From contig NZ_CP012881.1 of NCBI RefSeq assembly GCF_002224265.1, positions 1,860,001 through 1,924,000 on the forward strand: a DNA stretch of 64,000 nt, given 5' to 3'. Position numbers and translations under genes: made by a program. The DNA comes from Vibrio vulnificus NBRC 15645 = ATCC 27562 (lineage in GTDB: Bacteria; Pseudomonadota; Gammaproteobacteria; Enterobacterales; Vibrionaceae). The notes under the pieces were generated by a model that was not told the origin of the DNA, made no database searches, and saw only the letters and a list, made by a program, of their open reading frames with translations. Shown here piece by piece: positions 1 through 10,568 of the stretch; position 1 is the stretch's first letter; each line of letters begins with the position of its first letter.

Positions 1-131
1 TCACTGAAGCTGGTAAAATCGTACCTAGCCGTATCACTGGTACTAGCGCTAAGTATCAGCGTCAACTAGCTCGCGCGATCAAGCGTTCTCGTTACCTAGC
101 TCTACTACCGTACACTGACAAGCATCAGTAA
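1..131 (+). CDS. rpsR: 30S ribosomal protein S18, 3' end only
   Basis: This is the last 43 codons of ribosomal protein S18, cut by the left window edge. The reading frame starts at base 3 and ends at TAA 129-131. The visible residues include [20 protein letters not shown], the conserved C-terminal part of S18 that contacts 16S rRNA and S6 in the small-subunit platform. It lies 33 bases before rplI, the usual rpsF-priB-rpsR-rplI order of gamma-proteobacteria, so the two are almost certainly co-transcribed. Confidence 0.97.
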   Translation, partial: TEAGKIVPSRITGTSAKYQRQLARAIKRSRYLALLPYTDKHQ

Positions 132-164
132 TCGGTACCGTTTATTAAGAAAGAGGATTAAACA

Positions 165-614
165 ATGCAAGTTATTCTACTTGATAAAATCGGTAACCTA
201 GGTAGCCTTGGCGACACAGTAAACGTTAAGTCTGGTTACGCTCGTAACTTCCTTATCCCTCAAGGTAAAGCAGTTATGGCTACTAAAGGCAACGTTGAGA
301 TGTTCGAAGCTCGTCGTGCTGAACTTGAAGCGAAAGTTGCTGAGCAACTAGCTTCTGCACAAGCTCGCGCTGAGAAAGTAAATGCTCTAGAAGCAGTTGT
401 TATCTCTTCTAAAGCTGGTGACGAAGGTAAACTATTCGGTTCTATCGGTACTCGTGACATCGCTGATGCAATCACTGCAGCTGGCGTTGAAGTTGCTAAG
501 AGCGAAGTTCGCCTTCCTGAAGGTGCTCTACGTACAACTGGTGAGTTCGAGATCAGCGTTCAACTTCACTCTGAAGTTTTCGCGACTGCTAAACTACAAG
601 TTGTGGCTGAGTAA
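165..614 (+). CDS. rplI: 50S ribosomal protein L9
   Basis: L9 binds 23S rRNA near the base of the L1 stalk and helps keep the reading frame. The protein is 149 aa, the standard family length. The N-terminal domain (residues 1-50) has the signature [20 protein letters not shown] followed by LIPQGKA; a long connecting helix rich in Ala and Glu (about 45-75) leads to the C-terminal domain. A GAGGAT ribosome site stands 8-12 bases before the ATG. Codon use is strongly biased (GGT, CTA, CGT, GTT), as expected of a highly expressed gene. It is the last gene of the rpsF-rplI operon and is followed by a strong terminator. Confidence 0.98.
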   Translation: MQVILLDKIGNLGSLGDTVNVKSGYARNFLIPQGKAVMATKGNVEMFEARRAELEAKVAEQLASAQARAEKVNALEAVVISSKAGDEGKLFGSIGTRDIADAITAAGVEVAKSEVRLPEGALRTTGEFEISVQLHSEVFATAKLQVVAE

Positions 615-637
615 TTTTCAGTTTCAAGACGAAATTT

Positions 638-667
638 TAAAGCACCTCTTTGAGGTGCTTTTTTTAT
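638..667 (+). terminator. Rho-independent terminator of the rpsR-rplI operon
   Basis: The hairpin AAGCACCTC / GAGGTGCTT with a two-base loop is followed by seven T. It begins 24 bases after the rplI stop codon. Confidence 0.9.
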
Positions 668-698
668 TGCTCGAGTTTACGGTATCAGAGGCTTGAGA

Positions 699-1460
699 TT
701 AGAAAGCAAACAGCAGATTGACGGAGAACACGCTGTCAGCTTTGCTTAGACCATCGGGCACTCGGTCGTGGTATTGACGAGAGTGGGCGATCTTAAGGGC
801 AATGTCTTCGGTTATGTTATTGGTTAAACTTAAATCACTGTCGGTTCGCGTATTGCTGTGACCACTGACGACGGTAATATCAGCCGAGAGACTCAGATTC
901 TCTAACGCTTGCCAGCTGGTTTTTAAATTGCCACGGAAAATCCCTTCTTCGACGATTTCAGGAAAAATAATGTCATCGTCATCAATTTCATCCAAGTTAG
1001 GTTCTTGATAACGAAAGCCAGGACCGAATTCGAACTCAAGCACAAAGGTGTCCGTGCTGGCAAATTGATAACCCAAACCCGCTGAGATTGTGTGGTCTTT
1101 GAAGTACGCACTGTAGCGTGAATCAATGCCTTTAAAGCTGCCGTAAAGATAGGTCTTAGGGGATAACTTGTAGTCTGATTGCAGGCTGTAAGTTGACGTG
1201 CGCTTATCTTCTTCCCCATCTTTGTATAAATTGTAGAATTTCCACTCTCCATTTGAGCGGTGGCGACCTTCCGTGTATTCCCCACTGAGGCGTGCGTTGA
1301 GCGCTTTAGAATCCGAGTTGCCTGAGTGAGCTTGATAGCCAAACTCCACTTCACTTTTCCACGGAGAGGGCAGGGCGATGTCCTTATCCAAATTATCTTC
1401 AGCATAAGCAGTTAGGCTAACGGCGTATAAACCTAACGACAGAAACCAGCGATTGGACAC
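699..1460 (-). CDS. DUF481 family (YdiY-like) outer-membrane protein
   Basis: A predicted outer-membrane beta-barrel of about 253 aa, related to the E. coli salt-induced protein YdiY. Residues 1-20 form a signal peptide ending LTAYA before ED. The mature part has alternating hydrophobic/polar strands with many Tyr, Ser and Asp, the typical WKSEVEFGYQAHSGNSDSKA opening of DUF481, and a C-terminal Phe (VNLLFAF) as a barrel-assembly signal. Two GTG codons could start it, at 1466 and 1460; I prefer 1460 because AAGAGG lies five bases upstream of it. It is divergent from dnaB and convergent with rplI. Family and location are clear; the transported substrate or role is unknown. Confidence 0.85.
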   Translation of the reverse strand: MSNRWFLSLGLYAVSLTAYAEDNLDKDIALPSPWKSEVEFGYQAHSGNSDSKALNARLSGEYTEGRHRSNGEWKFYNLYKDGEEDKRTSTYSLQSDYKLSPKTYLYGSFKGIDSRYSAYFKDHTISAGLGYQFASTDTFVLEFEFGPGFRYQEPNLDEIDDDDIIFPEIVEEGIFRGNLKTSWQALENLSLSADITVVSGHSNTRTDSDLSLTNNITEDIALKIAHSRQYHDRVPDGLSKADSVFSVNLLFAF

Positions 1461-1597
1461 GAACACCTCTTATAATGTGAGCTTATGGCTCAGGATAGTA
1501 CGAACATACGAGAATAGGTGCGTCAGCCTAAAGTTAAAACTTGTCAGATGGACAACAAACTCTGCATGCGGAGGCGCACATCTTAAACCATTTTGAG

Positions 1598-1603
1598 TAT
1601 AAT
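1598..1603 (+). promoter_or_regulatory. Probable -10 element of dnaB
   Basis: A perfect TATAAT lies 30 bases before the preferred dnaB ATG. I see no convincing -35 hexamer. The element falls inside the longer alternative reading frame that starts at 1541, which argues that the longer start is not used. Confidence 0.5.
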
Positions 1604-1633
1604 GACGCTAAACATAAGTTACAGAGTGTAGTC

Positions 1634-3028
1634 ATGGCGGATAATCGAAAACGCAAAATTCCGGATAGCCAAGTAGATGCAATAAAAGTTCCTCCTCATT
1701 CCTTAGAAGCTGAGCAATCGGTGCTTGGTGGTTTGTTATTGGATAATGAACGTTGGGATACGGTTGCTGAGCGTGTGGTCAGCAAGGATTTTTATAGTCG
1801 TCCCCACCGTTTGATTTTCGATGCCATCAAAAGCATTTTGGAAGAGAACAAGCCGCTCGATCTGATTACCCTGTCCGAACATTTAGAGCGCCGTGAGCAG
1901 TTGGAAGATGTCGGTGGTTTTGCGTACCTTGCCGATTTGGCGAAAAACACGCCAAGTGCTGCCAACATTAATGCTTATGCTGATATCGTTGCGGAGCGAG
2001 CTTTAGTACGTAATCTGATCAGCGTTGCCAATGAAATTGCGGATGCGGGTTATGATCCTCAAGGCCGCAGTTCGGAAGATCTGCTCGATCTCGCTGAGAG
2101 TAAAGTGTTCGCCATCGCGGAAGAACGCACCAGCGAAAACGAAGGCCCACAAAATGTCGATTCCATTCTAGAGAAAACCTTAGAACGTATCGAGCTACTG
2201 TACAAGAGCCCACAAGATGGTGTCACCGGGGTGGATACTGGCTTTACGGATCTGAATAAGAAAACCGCAGGTTTGCAAGGCTCTGACCTTATCATTGTCG
2301 CCGCACGTCCATCGATGGGTAAAACCACCTTTGCAATGAACTTGTGTGAAAACGCGGCGATGGTTCAAGACAAGCCTGTGCTCATTTTCTCACTGGAGAT
2401 GCCCGCGGAACAAATCATGATGCGTATGCTGGCCTCTTTGTCTCGTGTTGATCAGACCAAGATTCGTACCGGTCAGCTGGACGATGAGGATTGGGCGCGT
2501 ATTTCTTCGACCATGGGTATTTTGATGGAGAAGAAGAACATGTACATCGATGACAGCTCTGGTCTAACGCCAACGGAAGTGCGTTCACGTGCGCGTCGTG
2601 TGGCGCGTGAGCATGGTGGTTTATCGATGATCATGGTCGACTACCTTCAGTTGATGCGCGTGCCGGCTCTCTCTGATAACCGTACTTTGGAAATTGCGGA
2701 GATTTCTCGCTCACTAAAAGCATTGGCGAAGGAGCTGAATGTCCCCGTGGTTGCCCTGTCGCAGTTAAACCGCTCGCTAGAGCAACGGGCAGACAAACGT
2801 CCAGTGAACTCGGATCTACGTGAATCAGGCTCTATCGAGCAGGACGCCGACTTAATCATGTTCATCTATCGAGACGAAGTGTATAACCCTGACAGCGCGC
2901 TGAAAGGAACCGCGGAGATCATTATTGGTAAGCAGCGTAACGGTCCTATCGGTTCGGTGCGTTTGACATTCCAAGGACAGTGGTCTCGCTTTGACAATTA
3001 TGCCGGCCCGGCGTTTGATGATGAGTAA
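1634..3028 (+). CDS. dnaB: Replicative DNA helicase DnaB
   Basis: DnaB is the hexameric 5'-3' helicase that unwinds DNA ahead of the replisome and recruits primase. From the preferred ATG the protein has 464 aa, close to the E. coli length. The N-terminal helical domain starts with [20 protein letters not shown]. The RecA-like domain holds the Walker A motif ARPSMGKTT (about residue 226), the Walker B stretch [10 protein letters not shown] and the downstream [15 protein letters not shown] and [13 protein letters not shown] motifs. The frame is open from 1541, but the extra 31 residues are not family-like and would include a -10 promoter element. Downstream alr starts 13 bases after the stop, as in E. 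coli dnaB-alr. Confidence 0.97.
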   Translation: MADNRKRKIPDSQVDAIKVPPHSLEAEQSVLGGLLLDNERWDTVAERVVSKDFYSRPHRLIFDAIKSILEENKPLDLITLSEHLERREQLEDVGGFAYLADLAKNTPSAANINAYADIVAERALVRNLISVANEIADAGYDPQGRSSEDLLDLAESKVFAIAEERTSENEGPQNVDSILEKTLERIELLYKSPQDGVTGVDTGFTDLNKKTAGLQGSDLIIVAARPSMGKTTFAMNLCENAAMVQDKPVLIFSLEMPAEQIMMRMLASLSRVDQTKIRTGQLDDEDWARISSTMGILMEKKNMYIDDSSGLTPTEVRSRARRVAREHGGLSMIMVDYLQLMRVPALSDNRTLEIAEISRSLKALAKELNVPVVALSQLNRSLEQRADKRPVNSDLRESGSIEQDADLIMFIYRDEVYNPDSALKGTAEIIIGKQRNGPIGSVRLTFQGQWSRFDNYAGPAFDDE

Positions 3029-3041
3029 CACGATGAATTAC

Positions 3042-4118
3042 ATGAAAGCCGCCACGGCTTGTATTGACCTTGCGGCTTTACAACACAATTTGCAGTTGAT
3101 CAAACAGCAAGCCCCGCGCAGTAAGTTGATGGCGGTGGTTAAGGCAAATGGCTATGGTCATGGTTTGCGTCACGTAGCTAAGCATGCGGTTGGTGCGGAT
3201 GCCTTTGGGGTTGCGCGAATTGAAGAAGCGCTACAACTGCGAGCGTGTGGTGTCGTTAAACCAATCCTGCTTTTAGAAGGGTTTTACTCTTCGGGTGATT
3301 TGCCTGTCTTGGTGACCAACAACATTCAAACGGTGGTGCACTGCGAAGAGCAGTTGCGTGCTTTGGAAGAGGCAGAGCTTGAAACTCCAGTGATGGTGTG
3401 GCTCAAGATCGATAGTGGCATGCATCGCCTAGGGGTGCGCCCTGAGCAATACCAAGCGTTTGTTGAGCGTTTGCATCAGTGCCCGAATGTAGCCAAACCT
3501 TTACGCTATATGAGCCACTTTGGTTGTGCTGACGAGATGAACAACGAGATGACGCCGAAACAAATCGAGCTGTTTTTGTCGCTAACTCGAGGTTGCAAAG
3601 GTGAGCGCTCACTCGCCGCTTCCGCCGGATTACTCGCTTGGCAAGAAAGTCAATTGGAGTGGGTACGCCCGGGCATCATTATGTATGGTGTTTCTCCGTT
3701 TGGTGATAAGACCGCCTCCGAGCTGGGCTACAAACCAGTGATGACGTTAAAGTCTCATTTAATTGCAGTTCGAGATGTAAAAGCGGGCGAGTCAGTGGGA
3801 TATGGCGCAACCTGGATCAGCGAACGCGATACCAAAGTGGGGGTGATTGCTATTGGTTATGGTGATGGCTACCCACGTACCGCACCCAATGGAACTCCCG
3901 TGTTAGTCAATGGCCGCAAGGTGCCGATTGCTGGTCGAGTCTCTATGGATATGCTCACGGTGGATCTCGGACCCGACGCAACCGATCATGTCGGTGATGA
4001 AGCAATTCTTTGGGGTGCTGATTTGCCAGCGGAAGAGGTGGCGCAGCATATCGGCACCATCGCTTATGAGTTAGTGACTAAACTTACTTCACGCGTTGAA
4101 ATGTCTTATAGCGAATAA
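3042..4118 (+). CDS. alr: Alanine racemase (PLP-dependent)
   Basis: Alr interconverts L- and D-alanine, supplying D-Ala for peptidoglycan. The protein is 358 aa from the ATG at 3042; this start aligns MKAATACID with the E. coli MQAATVVIN, whereas upstream ATGs overlap the end of dnaB. The PLP-binding lysine lies in [10 protein letters not shown] (about residues 32-41). The C-terminal beta domain carries the second catalytic region with GYGDGYPR and [14 protein letters not shown]. Close spacing to dnaB suggests one transcript. E. coli has a second racemase, dadX; which role this copy takes here cannot be read from the sequence, but the dnaB neighbour matches the housekeeping alr. Confidence 0.96.
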   Translation: MKAATACIDLAALQHNLQLIKQQAPRSKLMAVVKANGYGHGLRHVAKHAVGADAFGVARIEEALQLRACGVVKPILLLEGFYSSGDLPVLVTNNIQTVVHCEEQLRALEEAELETPVMVWLKIDSGMHRLGVRPEQYQAFVERLHQCPNVAKPLRYMSHFGCADEMNNEMTPKQIELFLSLTRGCKGERSLAASAGLLAWQESQLEWVRPGIIMYGVSPFGDKTASELGYKPVMTLKSHLIAVRDVKAGESVGYGATWISERDTKVGVIAIGYGDGYPRTAPNGTPVLVNGRKVPIAGRVSMDMLTVDLGPDATDHVGDEAILWGADLPAEEVAQHIGTIAYELVTKLTSRVEMSYSE

Positions 4119-4125
4119 ATCACTA

Positions 4126-5337
4126 ATGAAATCAAAACCTGTTTTTCGCTTGGTGCTTGCGGCAACTGGCTTGTGTGCTCTGCCAACTTGGGCTGATGGC
4201 TGGCCAAGTTGGTCTCCAGACACGGCCGTAGTTCCTTACTATTTTGTCAGTGATAGCATGGGTAATACTCTGGGTGTTGCAGGACTTGCAAAGCACGTAG
4301 GGCAAGCCAATGCTTCTGTGTTGGGGACTGCGCTTTATTCTGACAAAGGAAGCTATGTCACTTATCTTTCTGCATCAAATTACCAAGTGGGTGATTTCTG
4401 GTTGCTGGGTGCGGAGAGCTATCAGGGGAAGTTTGTTGATTACGACTATTACCTTGGTGCCAACGCCAGTAATGATTCAACAGCGGCCGATCGAACGATA
4501 GCGACAGGTAAAGAAGCAATCACGCGTTTCTCCTTCCGTTATATTGTGCCTTGGGGGCATGCGGCGTTTCGTGGAGCGCGTGCTGCATTAGAACCCACTC
4601 GGCAAATTAAAGGCTTCTCGCCAGATCGCAGTGGTATCACCACCATTGAGTTTCAGCCGTTTCATACCTCTCGAGAAATTAATGCTATTGCTGGCCAAGA
4701 TAGCGATTCTACCGGGCTCAGTTTGAAGTTGGATTGGGATAACCGAAATGATGTTCGCAACCCGACTCAAGGTTTCCGCACTCGACTGGATATCACCTAC
4801 GCAGATGAAAACTGGGGTAATGACAACGATTGGTTGAAATATGAGTATTCCAGTAGTGGCTTTTGGAATCTAGGTGGTGTCGATGATCTTCTCGACCAAC
4901 AAGTGTTTGCGTTTAACTTTTATATTGCCGATACGCCTACTTGGAATAATTGTAATACTCAAACATGCCAAAGACCGCCAGAGTTTGATCAGGTGAGTCT
5001 AGGCGGTTTATACCGATTGAGAAGTTTCTCCTCAGGGCGCTTCCATGGCAAATCGGCCATCAACTACAGCGCGGAGTACCGCGTTTTACCCAAATGGCAA
5101 CCTTTGGATGATATTCCAGTGCTGAATATCTACGATATCCCTTGGTGGCAATGGGTCGCTTTTGTCGATATGGGACGAGTGAGCGACGAAAGTAGTTTCT
5201 CCGAGTTGCACAGCGATATGCAGTGGAGCGCCGGTGGCGCGGTGCGTTTTCAAGTGGAAGGCATTGTGGTGCGAGCCGAAATGGCATGGGGAAGTGAAGA
5301 GAGCCTTTTTCGTGTAATGGTCAACCAGCCATTTTAA
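4126..5337 (+). CDS. BamA/TamA-like surface-antigen (D15) outer-membrane protein
   Basis: A secreted beta-barrel of 403 aa that starts 7 bases after alr. Residues 1-23 are a signal peptide ending LPTWA before DG. The C-terminal part fits the bacterial surface antigen (Omp85 barrel) family: GLSLKLDWDNRNDVRNPTQG followed by FRTRLD, then DQVSLGGLYRLRSFSSGRF resembling the conserved LGG-x-x-LRG strand/loop, and a C-terminal Phe (VMVNQPF). I see no POTRA repeats; the region before the barrel (about residues 25-190) is too short for more than one. The link to alr is positional only. Start 4126 is preferred over the upstream ATG at 4096, which lies within alr and lacks a signal peptide start. Confidence 0.8.
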   Translation: MKSKPVFRLVLAATGLCALPTWADGWPSWSPDTAVVPYYFVSDSMGNTLGVAGLAKHVGQANASVLGTALYSDKGSYVTYLSASNYQVGDFWLLGAESYQGKFVDYDYYLGANASNDSTAADRTIATGKEAITRFSFRYIVPWGHAAFRGARAALEPTRQIKGFSPDRSGITTIEFQPFHTSREINAIAGQDSDSTGLSLKLDWDNRNDVRNPTQGFRTRLDITYADENWGNDNDWLKYEYSSSGFWNLGGVDDLLDQQVFAFNFYIADTPTWNNCNTQTCQRPPEFDQVSLGGLYRLRSFSSGRFHGKSAINYSAEYRVLPKWQPLDDIPVLNIYDIPWWQWVAFVDMGRVSDESSFSELHSDMQWSAGGAVRFQVEGIVVRAEMAWGSEESLFRVMVNQPF

Positions 5338-5361
5338 CGTTTGTCACCTCTTATGATGACT

Positions 5362-5393
5362 CAAGCCGAGCTAGTTGCTCGGCTTGTTTTTTA
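5362..5393 (+). terminator. Rho-independent terminator after the D15-like gene
   Basis: Stem CAAGCCGAG / CTCGGCTTG with a seven-base loop and six following T. It abuts the stop codon of the convergent yjbQ. Confidence 0.85.
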
Positions 5394-5810
5394 TTCCCCA
5401 TAGAGCGTGGCCATTATACGCCGTTGTCCACCATGATCTCGATGTTCGCCTAAGTAGATCCCCTGCCAAGTGCCTAACGCTAAACGCCCCTGAGAGATAG
5501 GAATAGTGAGATGGCATCCTAATGTCGAGGCTTTTATGTGGGCGGGCATATCATCATCGCCTTCATAATCATGCTGATAGTAAGTGGCCCTTTCAGGAAC
5601 AAAGCGATTAAAGTGTTGCTCCATATCATGTCGAACGGTGGGGTCTGCGTTCTCATTGATGGTTAAACTGGCTGAGGTATGTTGGATAAAAAGATGTAAC
5701 AAACCAACGGACAATTTTGATAATTCTGGTAATTGTTGTTCAATTTCATCAGTGATCAGATGAAATCCACGCTTTCGGGCGGGTAGGGTTAAACACTTCT
5801 GATACCACAT
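5391..5810 (-). CDS. yjbQ: YjbQ/UPF0047 family protein (secondary thiamine-phosphate synthase type)
   Basis: A small cytosolic protein of 139 aa, full length for the YjbQ family. Family hallmarks are visible: [18 protein letters not shown] (about 43-60), the HxxKASxxG-like segment [15 protein letters not shown] (about 93-107) and [20 protein letters not shown] near the C-terminus. Conserved His and Glu residues suggest a metal or phosphate site; E. coli YjbQ has weak thiamine-phosphate synthase activity, but its cellular role is unsettled. It is a single gene, convergent with the D15-like gene and divergent from pgi. Confidence 0.9.
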   Translation of the reverse strand: MWYQKCLTLPARKRGFHLITDEIEQQLPELSKLSVGLLHLFIQHTSASLTINENADPTVRHDMEQHFNRFVPERATYYQHDYEGDDDMPAHIKASTLGCHLTIPISQGRLALGTWQGIYLGEHRDHGGQRRIMATLYGE

Positions 5811-7783
<1,973 letters not shown>

Positions 7784-7799
7784 TGTGCGAATAGAAAAA

Positions 7800-7828
7800 C
7801 AAAGGTCAGCGTTTGCTGACCTTTTTTA
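7800..7828 (+). terminator. Rho-independent terminator of pgi
   Basis: Stem AAAGGTCAGC / GCTGACCTTT with a four-base loop and a T run, 17 bases after the pgi stop. Confidence 0.9.
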
Positions 7829-7842
7829 TGTTCGTAATAGCG

Positions 7843-7874
7843 AAACAAAAAAGGTTGGACCAAGCCAACCTTTC
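7843..7874 (-). terminator. Rho-independent terminator of the zur-cheX transcript
   Basis: On the minus strand AAAGGTTGG / CCAACCTTT encloses a short loop and is followed by six T. It lies just after the CheX-like stop codon. Confidence 0.8.
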
Positions 7875-7883
7875 ATTTATTGA

Positions 7884-8345
7884 TTATTCGAAACAGATTT
7901 CGATGAAAGCGTTACCCCACTGAGAGGAAAACGGCATGATGATGATCGAGCCTTCGCACTTGTGGCGAATCGTGTGTCCTTTGCCTGAGACCACAACGGG
8001 TGTCGCCATATCAAAATCAAAGCCACTTTCAGCGAGAATACGTTTTGCTCCACCAGTAACCATATTGGTGATTTCACCCACCATATCGGTTACTTCTTCA
8101 TTCAATCCATTTGGTCGCTCACCCAGCATGTTCTGCATGATTTCGAGCGCAAGCCCTTCATCAAAGGTAATTGACATCGAGCCGCGTGTTTGCGCCCCGA
8201 CCATACCAATAAGGCCAGAAACATCACCACGGGCAATCTCATCTTTTTTGATTCGTGGTTTCTGAGGCTTCAATTCCAGTGAAGCCATCGTTTTTAGAAC
8301 ATTCATTAGAGATGCTAAAAACGGGTTTACAAATTCAGCGCGCAT
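7884..8345 (-). CDS. CheX-like chemotaxis phosphatase domain protein
   Basis: A 153-aa cytosolic protein of the CheX family (CheC/CheX/FliY group), which dephosphorylates CheY-type receiver domains. The catalytic pattern Glu-x-x-Asn is present in VGEITNMVTGGAK (about residues 90-102), preceded by MSITFDEGLALEIMQNMLGE, the usual CheX helix region. The C-terminal half gives the beta strands VVSGKGHTI and GSIIIMPFSSQ. It lies 25 bases downstream of zur on the same strand and probably shares its transcript, an unexpected partner for a zinc regulator. Whether it acts on CheY or on another response regulator cannot be decided here. Confidence 0.85.
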   Translation of the reverse strand: MRAEFVNPFLASLMNVLKTMASLELKPQKPRIKKDEIARGDVSGLIGMVGAQTRGSMSITFDEGLALEIMQNMLGERPNGLNEEVTDMVGEITNMVTGGAKRILAESGFDFDMATPVVVSGKGHTIRHKCEGSIIIMPFSSQWGNAFIEICFE

Positions 8346-8370
8346 AACGTTCTTCTATATCTTTATTCTT

Positions 8371-8820
8371 TCACTCTGAGAGACAAGTTTTACAGGTACC
8401 GTGAGTTTCGATCACTTGATTGGTCAATTTAAAGCCGTATTTCTCAGCATTATTAGCCAACAAGGATATCAGTGTATCATCCTGAAGTTCAACGACATCC
8501 CCACATTTATCACAAATAAGTAATTGGAAAAAATGTTGGTTCGCGTTGCAAGAGCAGCAGGAGATAAAACTGTTGGTCGATTCAACCCGATGAATAAAGC
8601 CCTGCTCCATTAAAAATTCCAAAGCGCGATAGACGGTAGGAGGTTTGGCTTGAGGTTCGCTCTCCTTGAGCTGCTCCAGTAATTCATAAGCGCTGGAGGC
8701 TCTTGAGTTTGAACAAATGAGTTCAAAAACTCGCTTACGTTGCGGAGTCAGTCGGACTCCTCGTGCCGAACATATGCCTTCTATTTGCTCAACTAGTGTC
8801 TGGTCCAAAGCTTTCACCAT
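8371..8820 (-). CDS. zur: Zinc uptake regulator Zur (Fur family)
   Basis: Zur is a zinc-sensing repressor of zinc import genes. The protein is 149 aa. The N-terminal winged helix contains RLTPQRKRVFELI and the recognition segment KPPTVYRALEFLMEQGFIHR, almost identical to the E. coli Zur segment. The C-terminal zinc/dimer domain has HFFQLLICDKCGDVVE and the C-terminal pair THGTCKTC. A CSC motif (residues about 68-70) precedes NANQHF. The ATG at 8820 has AAGAAAGTCC upstream. It is divergent from dusA. I found no clear Zur box in the 293-base gap to dusA. Confidence 0.95.
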   Translation of the reverse strand: MVKALDQTLVEQIEGICSARGVRLTPQRKRVFELICSNSRASSAYELLEQLKESEPQAKPPTVYRALEFLMEQGFIHRVESTNSFISCCSCNANQHFFQLLICDKCGDVVELQDDTLISLLANNAEKYGFKLTNQVIETHGTCKTCLSE

Positions 8821-9113
8821 AATGATTGGACTTTCTTAATAATAAACTATTTCTATACGAAGATCGTTGAGAAACCGATAAAAATCCAAATAAGCTTTTA
8901 TCTTTGTCACAAACGGTCAGTGTTCGCCCAACAATAAAACGAAACCTGACTCAGGTAAAGCGAGTGTAGCGCATCCCGACATGAACCATTACAATATCGG
9001 ACCAAAATTTTGATATGAAGCCAACCCGAATAATTAACCGTGCAAAATATCAGCACTTTGCGCCGTTACTTATGCGGATTGCTTCGGCTCCTTTGTTGTT
9101 AAGGTAAATACTT

Positions 9114-10094
9114 ATGACTCACTCTTGTCGTCTTTCTGTCGCTCCTATGCTCGATTGGACCGATCGCCATTGTCGTTACTTTCATCGCTTGATGACGAAA
9201 GAAACCTTGCTCTATACCGAAATGATTACGACTGGAGCGATTATTCATGGGAAAGGGGACTTTCTTGCTTATAACCAAGAAGAGCATCCTGTCGCGTTGC
9301 AGTTGGGCGGTTCAAACCCTCAAGATCTCGCCATTTGTGCCAAGTTGGCAGCAGAGCGAGGCTACGACGAAGTGAACCTGAATGTCGGTTGCCCGTCAGA
9401 TCGCGTCCAGAATGGACGTTTTGGTGCTTGTCTTATGGCTGAGCCTCAATTGGTTGCGGATTGTGTCGCTGCAATGAAAGAGGTCGTCGATATTCCGGTG
9501 ACGGTGAAAACCCGTATTGGTATCGATGACCAAGACTCTTACGAGTTTCTCACTGACTTTGTCTCCATGGTTTCTGAAAAAGGTGGCTGCGAACAGTTTA
9601 CTATCCATGCGCGTAAAGCATGGCTGAGTGGTCTAAGCCCGAAAGAAAACCGTGAGATCCCACCACTGGATTACCCACGAGCTTACCAACTGAAGAAAGA
9701 CTTTTCGCATTTGACAATTGCAATTAACGGTGGCGTGAAATCCTTAGAAGAAGCGAAAGAACACCTACAGCATCTAGATGGCGTGATGATCGGTCGTGAA
9801 GCGTATCAAAGTCCTTACTTACTCGCGTCAGTGGACCAAGAGTTGTTTGGTAGCCAATCGCCAATTAAGAAGCGACGTCAGATCGTGGAAGAAATGTATC
9901 CTTACATCGAGCAGCAGCTTACCAATGGTGCTTACCTTGGTCATATGACTCGTCACATGCTAGGGCTATTCCAAAACATGCCAGGTGCACGTCAATGGCG
10001 TCGTCATATCAGTGAGAATGCTCACAAGCCAGGCTCTGGTATTGAGGTGTTACAGCAGGCTTTAGCCAAAATACCGCAAGAACTGGATGTGTAA
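9114..10094 (+). CDS. dusA: tRNA-dihydrouridine(20/20a) synthase DusA
   Basis: DusA is an FMN-dependent NADPH reductase that makes dihydrouridine in the tRNA D-loop. The protein is 326 aa. It opens with [20 protein letters not shown], the FMN-site start of DusA; the catalytic cysteine is in [19 protein letters not shown] (about residues 91-109), and TVKTRIGID and the phosphate-binding AINGGVKS and [10 protein letters not shown] follow in order. TAAGGT lies upstream of the ATG. The neighbour pspG follows as in E. coli (yjbN-yjbO). Confidence 0.97.
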   Translation: MTHSCRLSVAPMLDWTDRHCRYFHRLMTKETLLYTEMITTGAIIHGKGDFLAYNQEEHPVALQLGGSNPQDLAICAKLAAERGYDEVNLNVGCPSDRVQNGRFGACLMAEPQLVADCVAAMKEVVDIPVTVKTRIGIDDQDSYEFLTDFVSMVSEKGGCEQFTIHARKAWLSGLSPKENREIPPLDYPRAYQLKKDFSHLTIAINGGVKSLEEAKEHLQHLDGVMIGREAYQSPYLLASVDQELFGSQSPIKKRRQIVEEMYPYIEQQLTNGAYLGHMTRHMLGLFQNMPGARQWRRHISENAHKPGSGIEVLQQALAKIPQELDV

Positions 10095-10139
10095 ATTTCA
10101 CCACTAGGTGGTAAAAATTACCAATCCACTCTTTATCTT

Positions 10140-10177
10140 GAAGCCCTTAGCTTTTATGCTTAAGGGCTTTTTCTTTA
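10140..10177 (+). terminator. Rho-independent terminator of dusA
   Basis: Stem AAGCCCTTA / TAAGGGCTT with a ten-base loop, then a T-rich tail. It separates dusA from the pspG promoter. Confidence 0.85.
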
Positions 10178-10207
10178 TTTTTTATATGGTTACTTAATTT
10201 TTAAAAG

Positions 10208-10224
10208 TTGGTACAGATTCTGCT
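10208..10224 (+). promoter_or_regulatory. Sigma-54 promoter of pspG
   Basis: The sequence TTGGTACAGATTCTGCT matches the -24/-12 consensus TGGCAC-N5-TTGC. The GG (10210-10211) and GC (10222-10223) are separated by exactly ten bases, as sigma-54 needs. It lies 29 bases before the pspG ATG. In E. coli the pspG promoter is also sigma-54 and PspF dependent, so this fits established regulation. Confidence 0.75.
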
Positions 10225-10252
10225 CCTTACAAGAAAACAAAGGAGATAGATG

Positions 10253-10471
10253 ATGTTAGAGCTGATTTTTGTTTTGGTTTTCGCAGCAACCTTGTTGGTG
10301 ACGGGGATTACAATGATGACGGTGTTTGCTGCAACAGGTATTGCGCTGGTGGTGATGATTTTGCTCGGTATGCTTGGGTTTGTTTTGAAGTTATTGCCTT
10401 GGTTAATTGTTATCGCCGTGGCTATCTGGTTTTTTAAGCATGTGGTCGCGCAGCCCAGATACAAATCGTAA
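10253..10471 (+). CDS. pspG: Envelope stress response membrane protein PspG
   Basis: A 72-aa inner-membrane protein of the phage-shock response, which protects membrane integrity and proton-motive force. The N-terminus MLELIFVLVF matches E. coli PspG MLELLFV. Two hydrophobic segments are visible, about residues 3-41 (long, probably a hairpin or two spans) and 43-61, with KLLPWLIVI conserved. Start 10253 is seven bases after AGGAG; an adjacent ATG at 10250 is also possible. It lies downstream of dusA, the E. coli arrangement, and behind a sigma-54 promoter. Confidence 0.92.
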   Translation: MLELIFVLVFAATLLVTGITMMTVFAATGIALVVMILLGMLGFVLKLLPWLIVIAVAIWFFKHVVAQPRYKS

Positions 10472-10568
10472 TTGGAGCGGATTTTGTTGAGTGTGTGAGC
10501 TGAGATTGTGATAGGATCGCCGCTCAGCTCATCCAAGGTTAACTCAGTAAAATCGGAGTATTACTCTC

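Noticed and set aside
1541..1633. The 31-codon N-terminal extension of dnaB.
   Set aside because: It is not family-like and contains a perfect TATAAT; translation most probably starts at 1634.
8821..9113. A Zur box in the zur-dusA gap.
   Set aside because: No inverted repeat close to the GTTATA-type consensus could be found.
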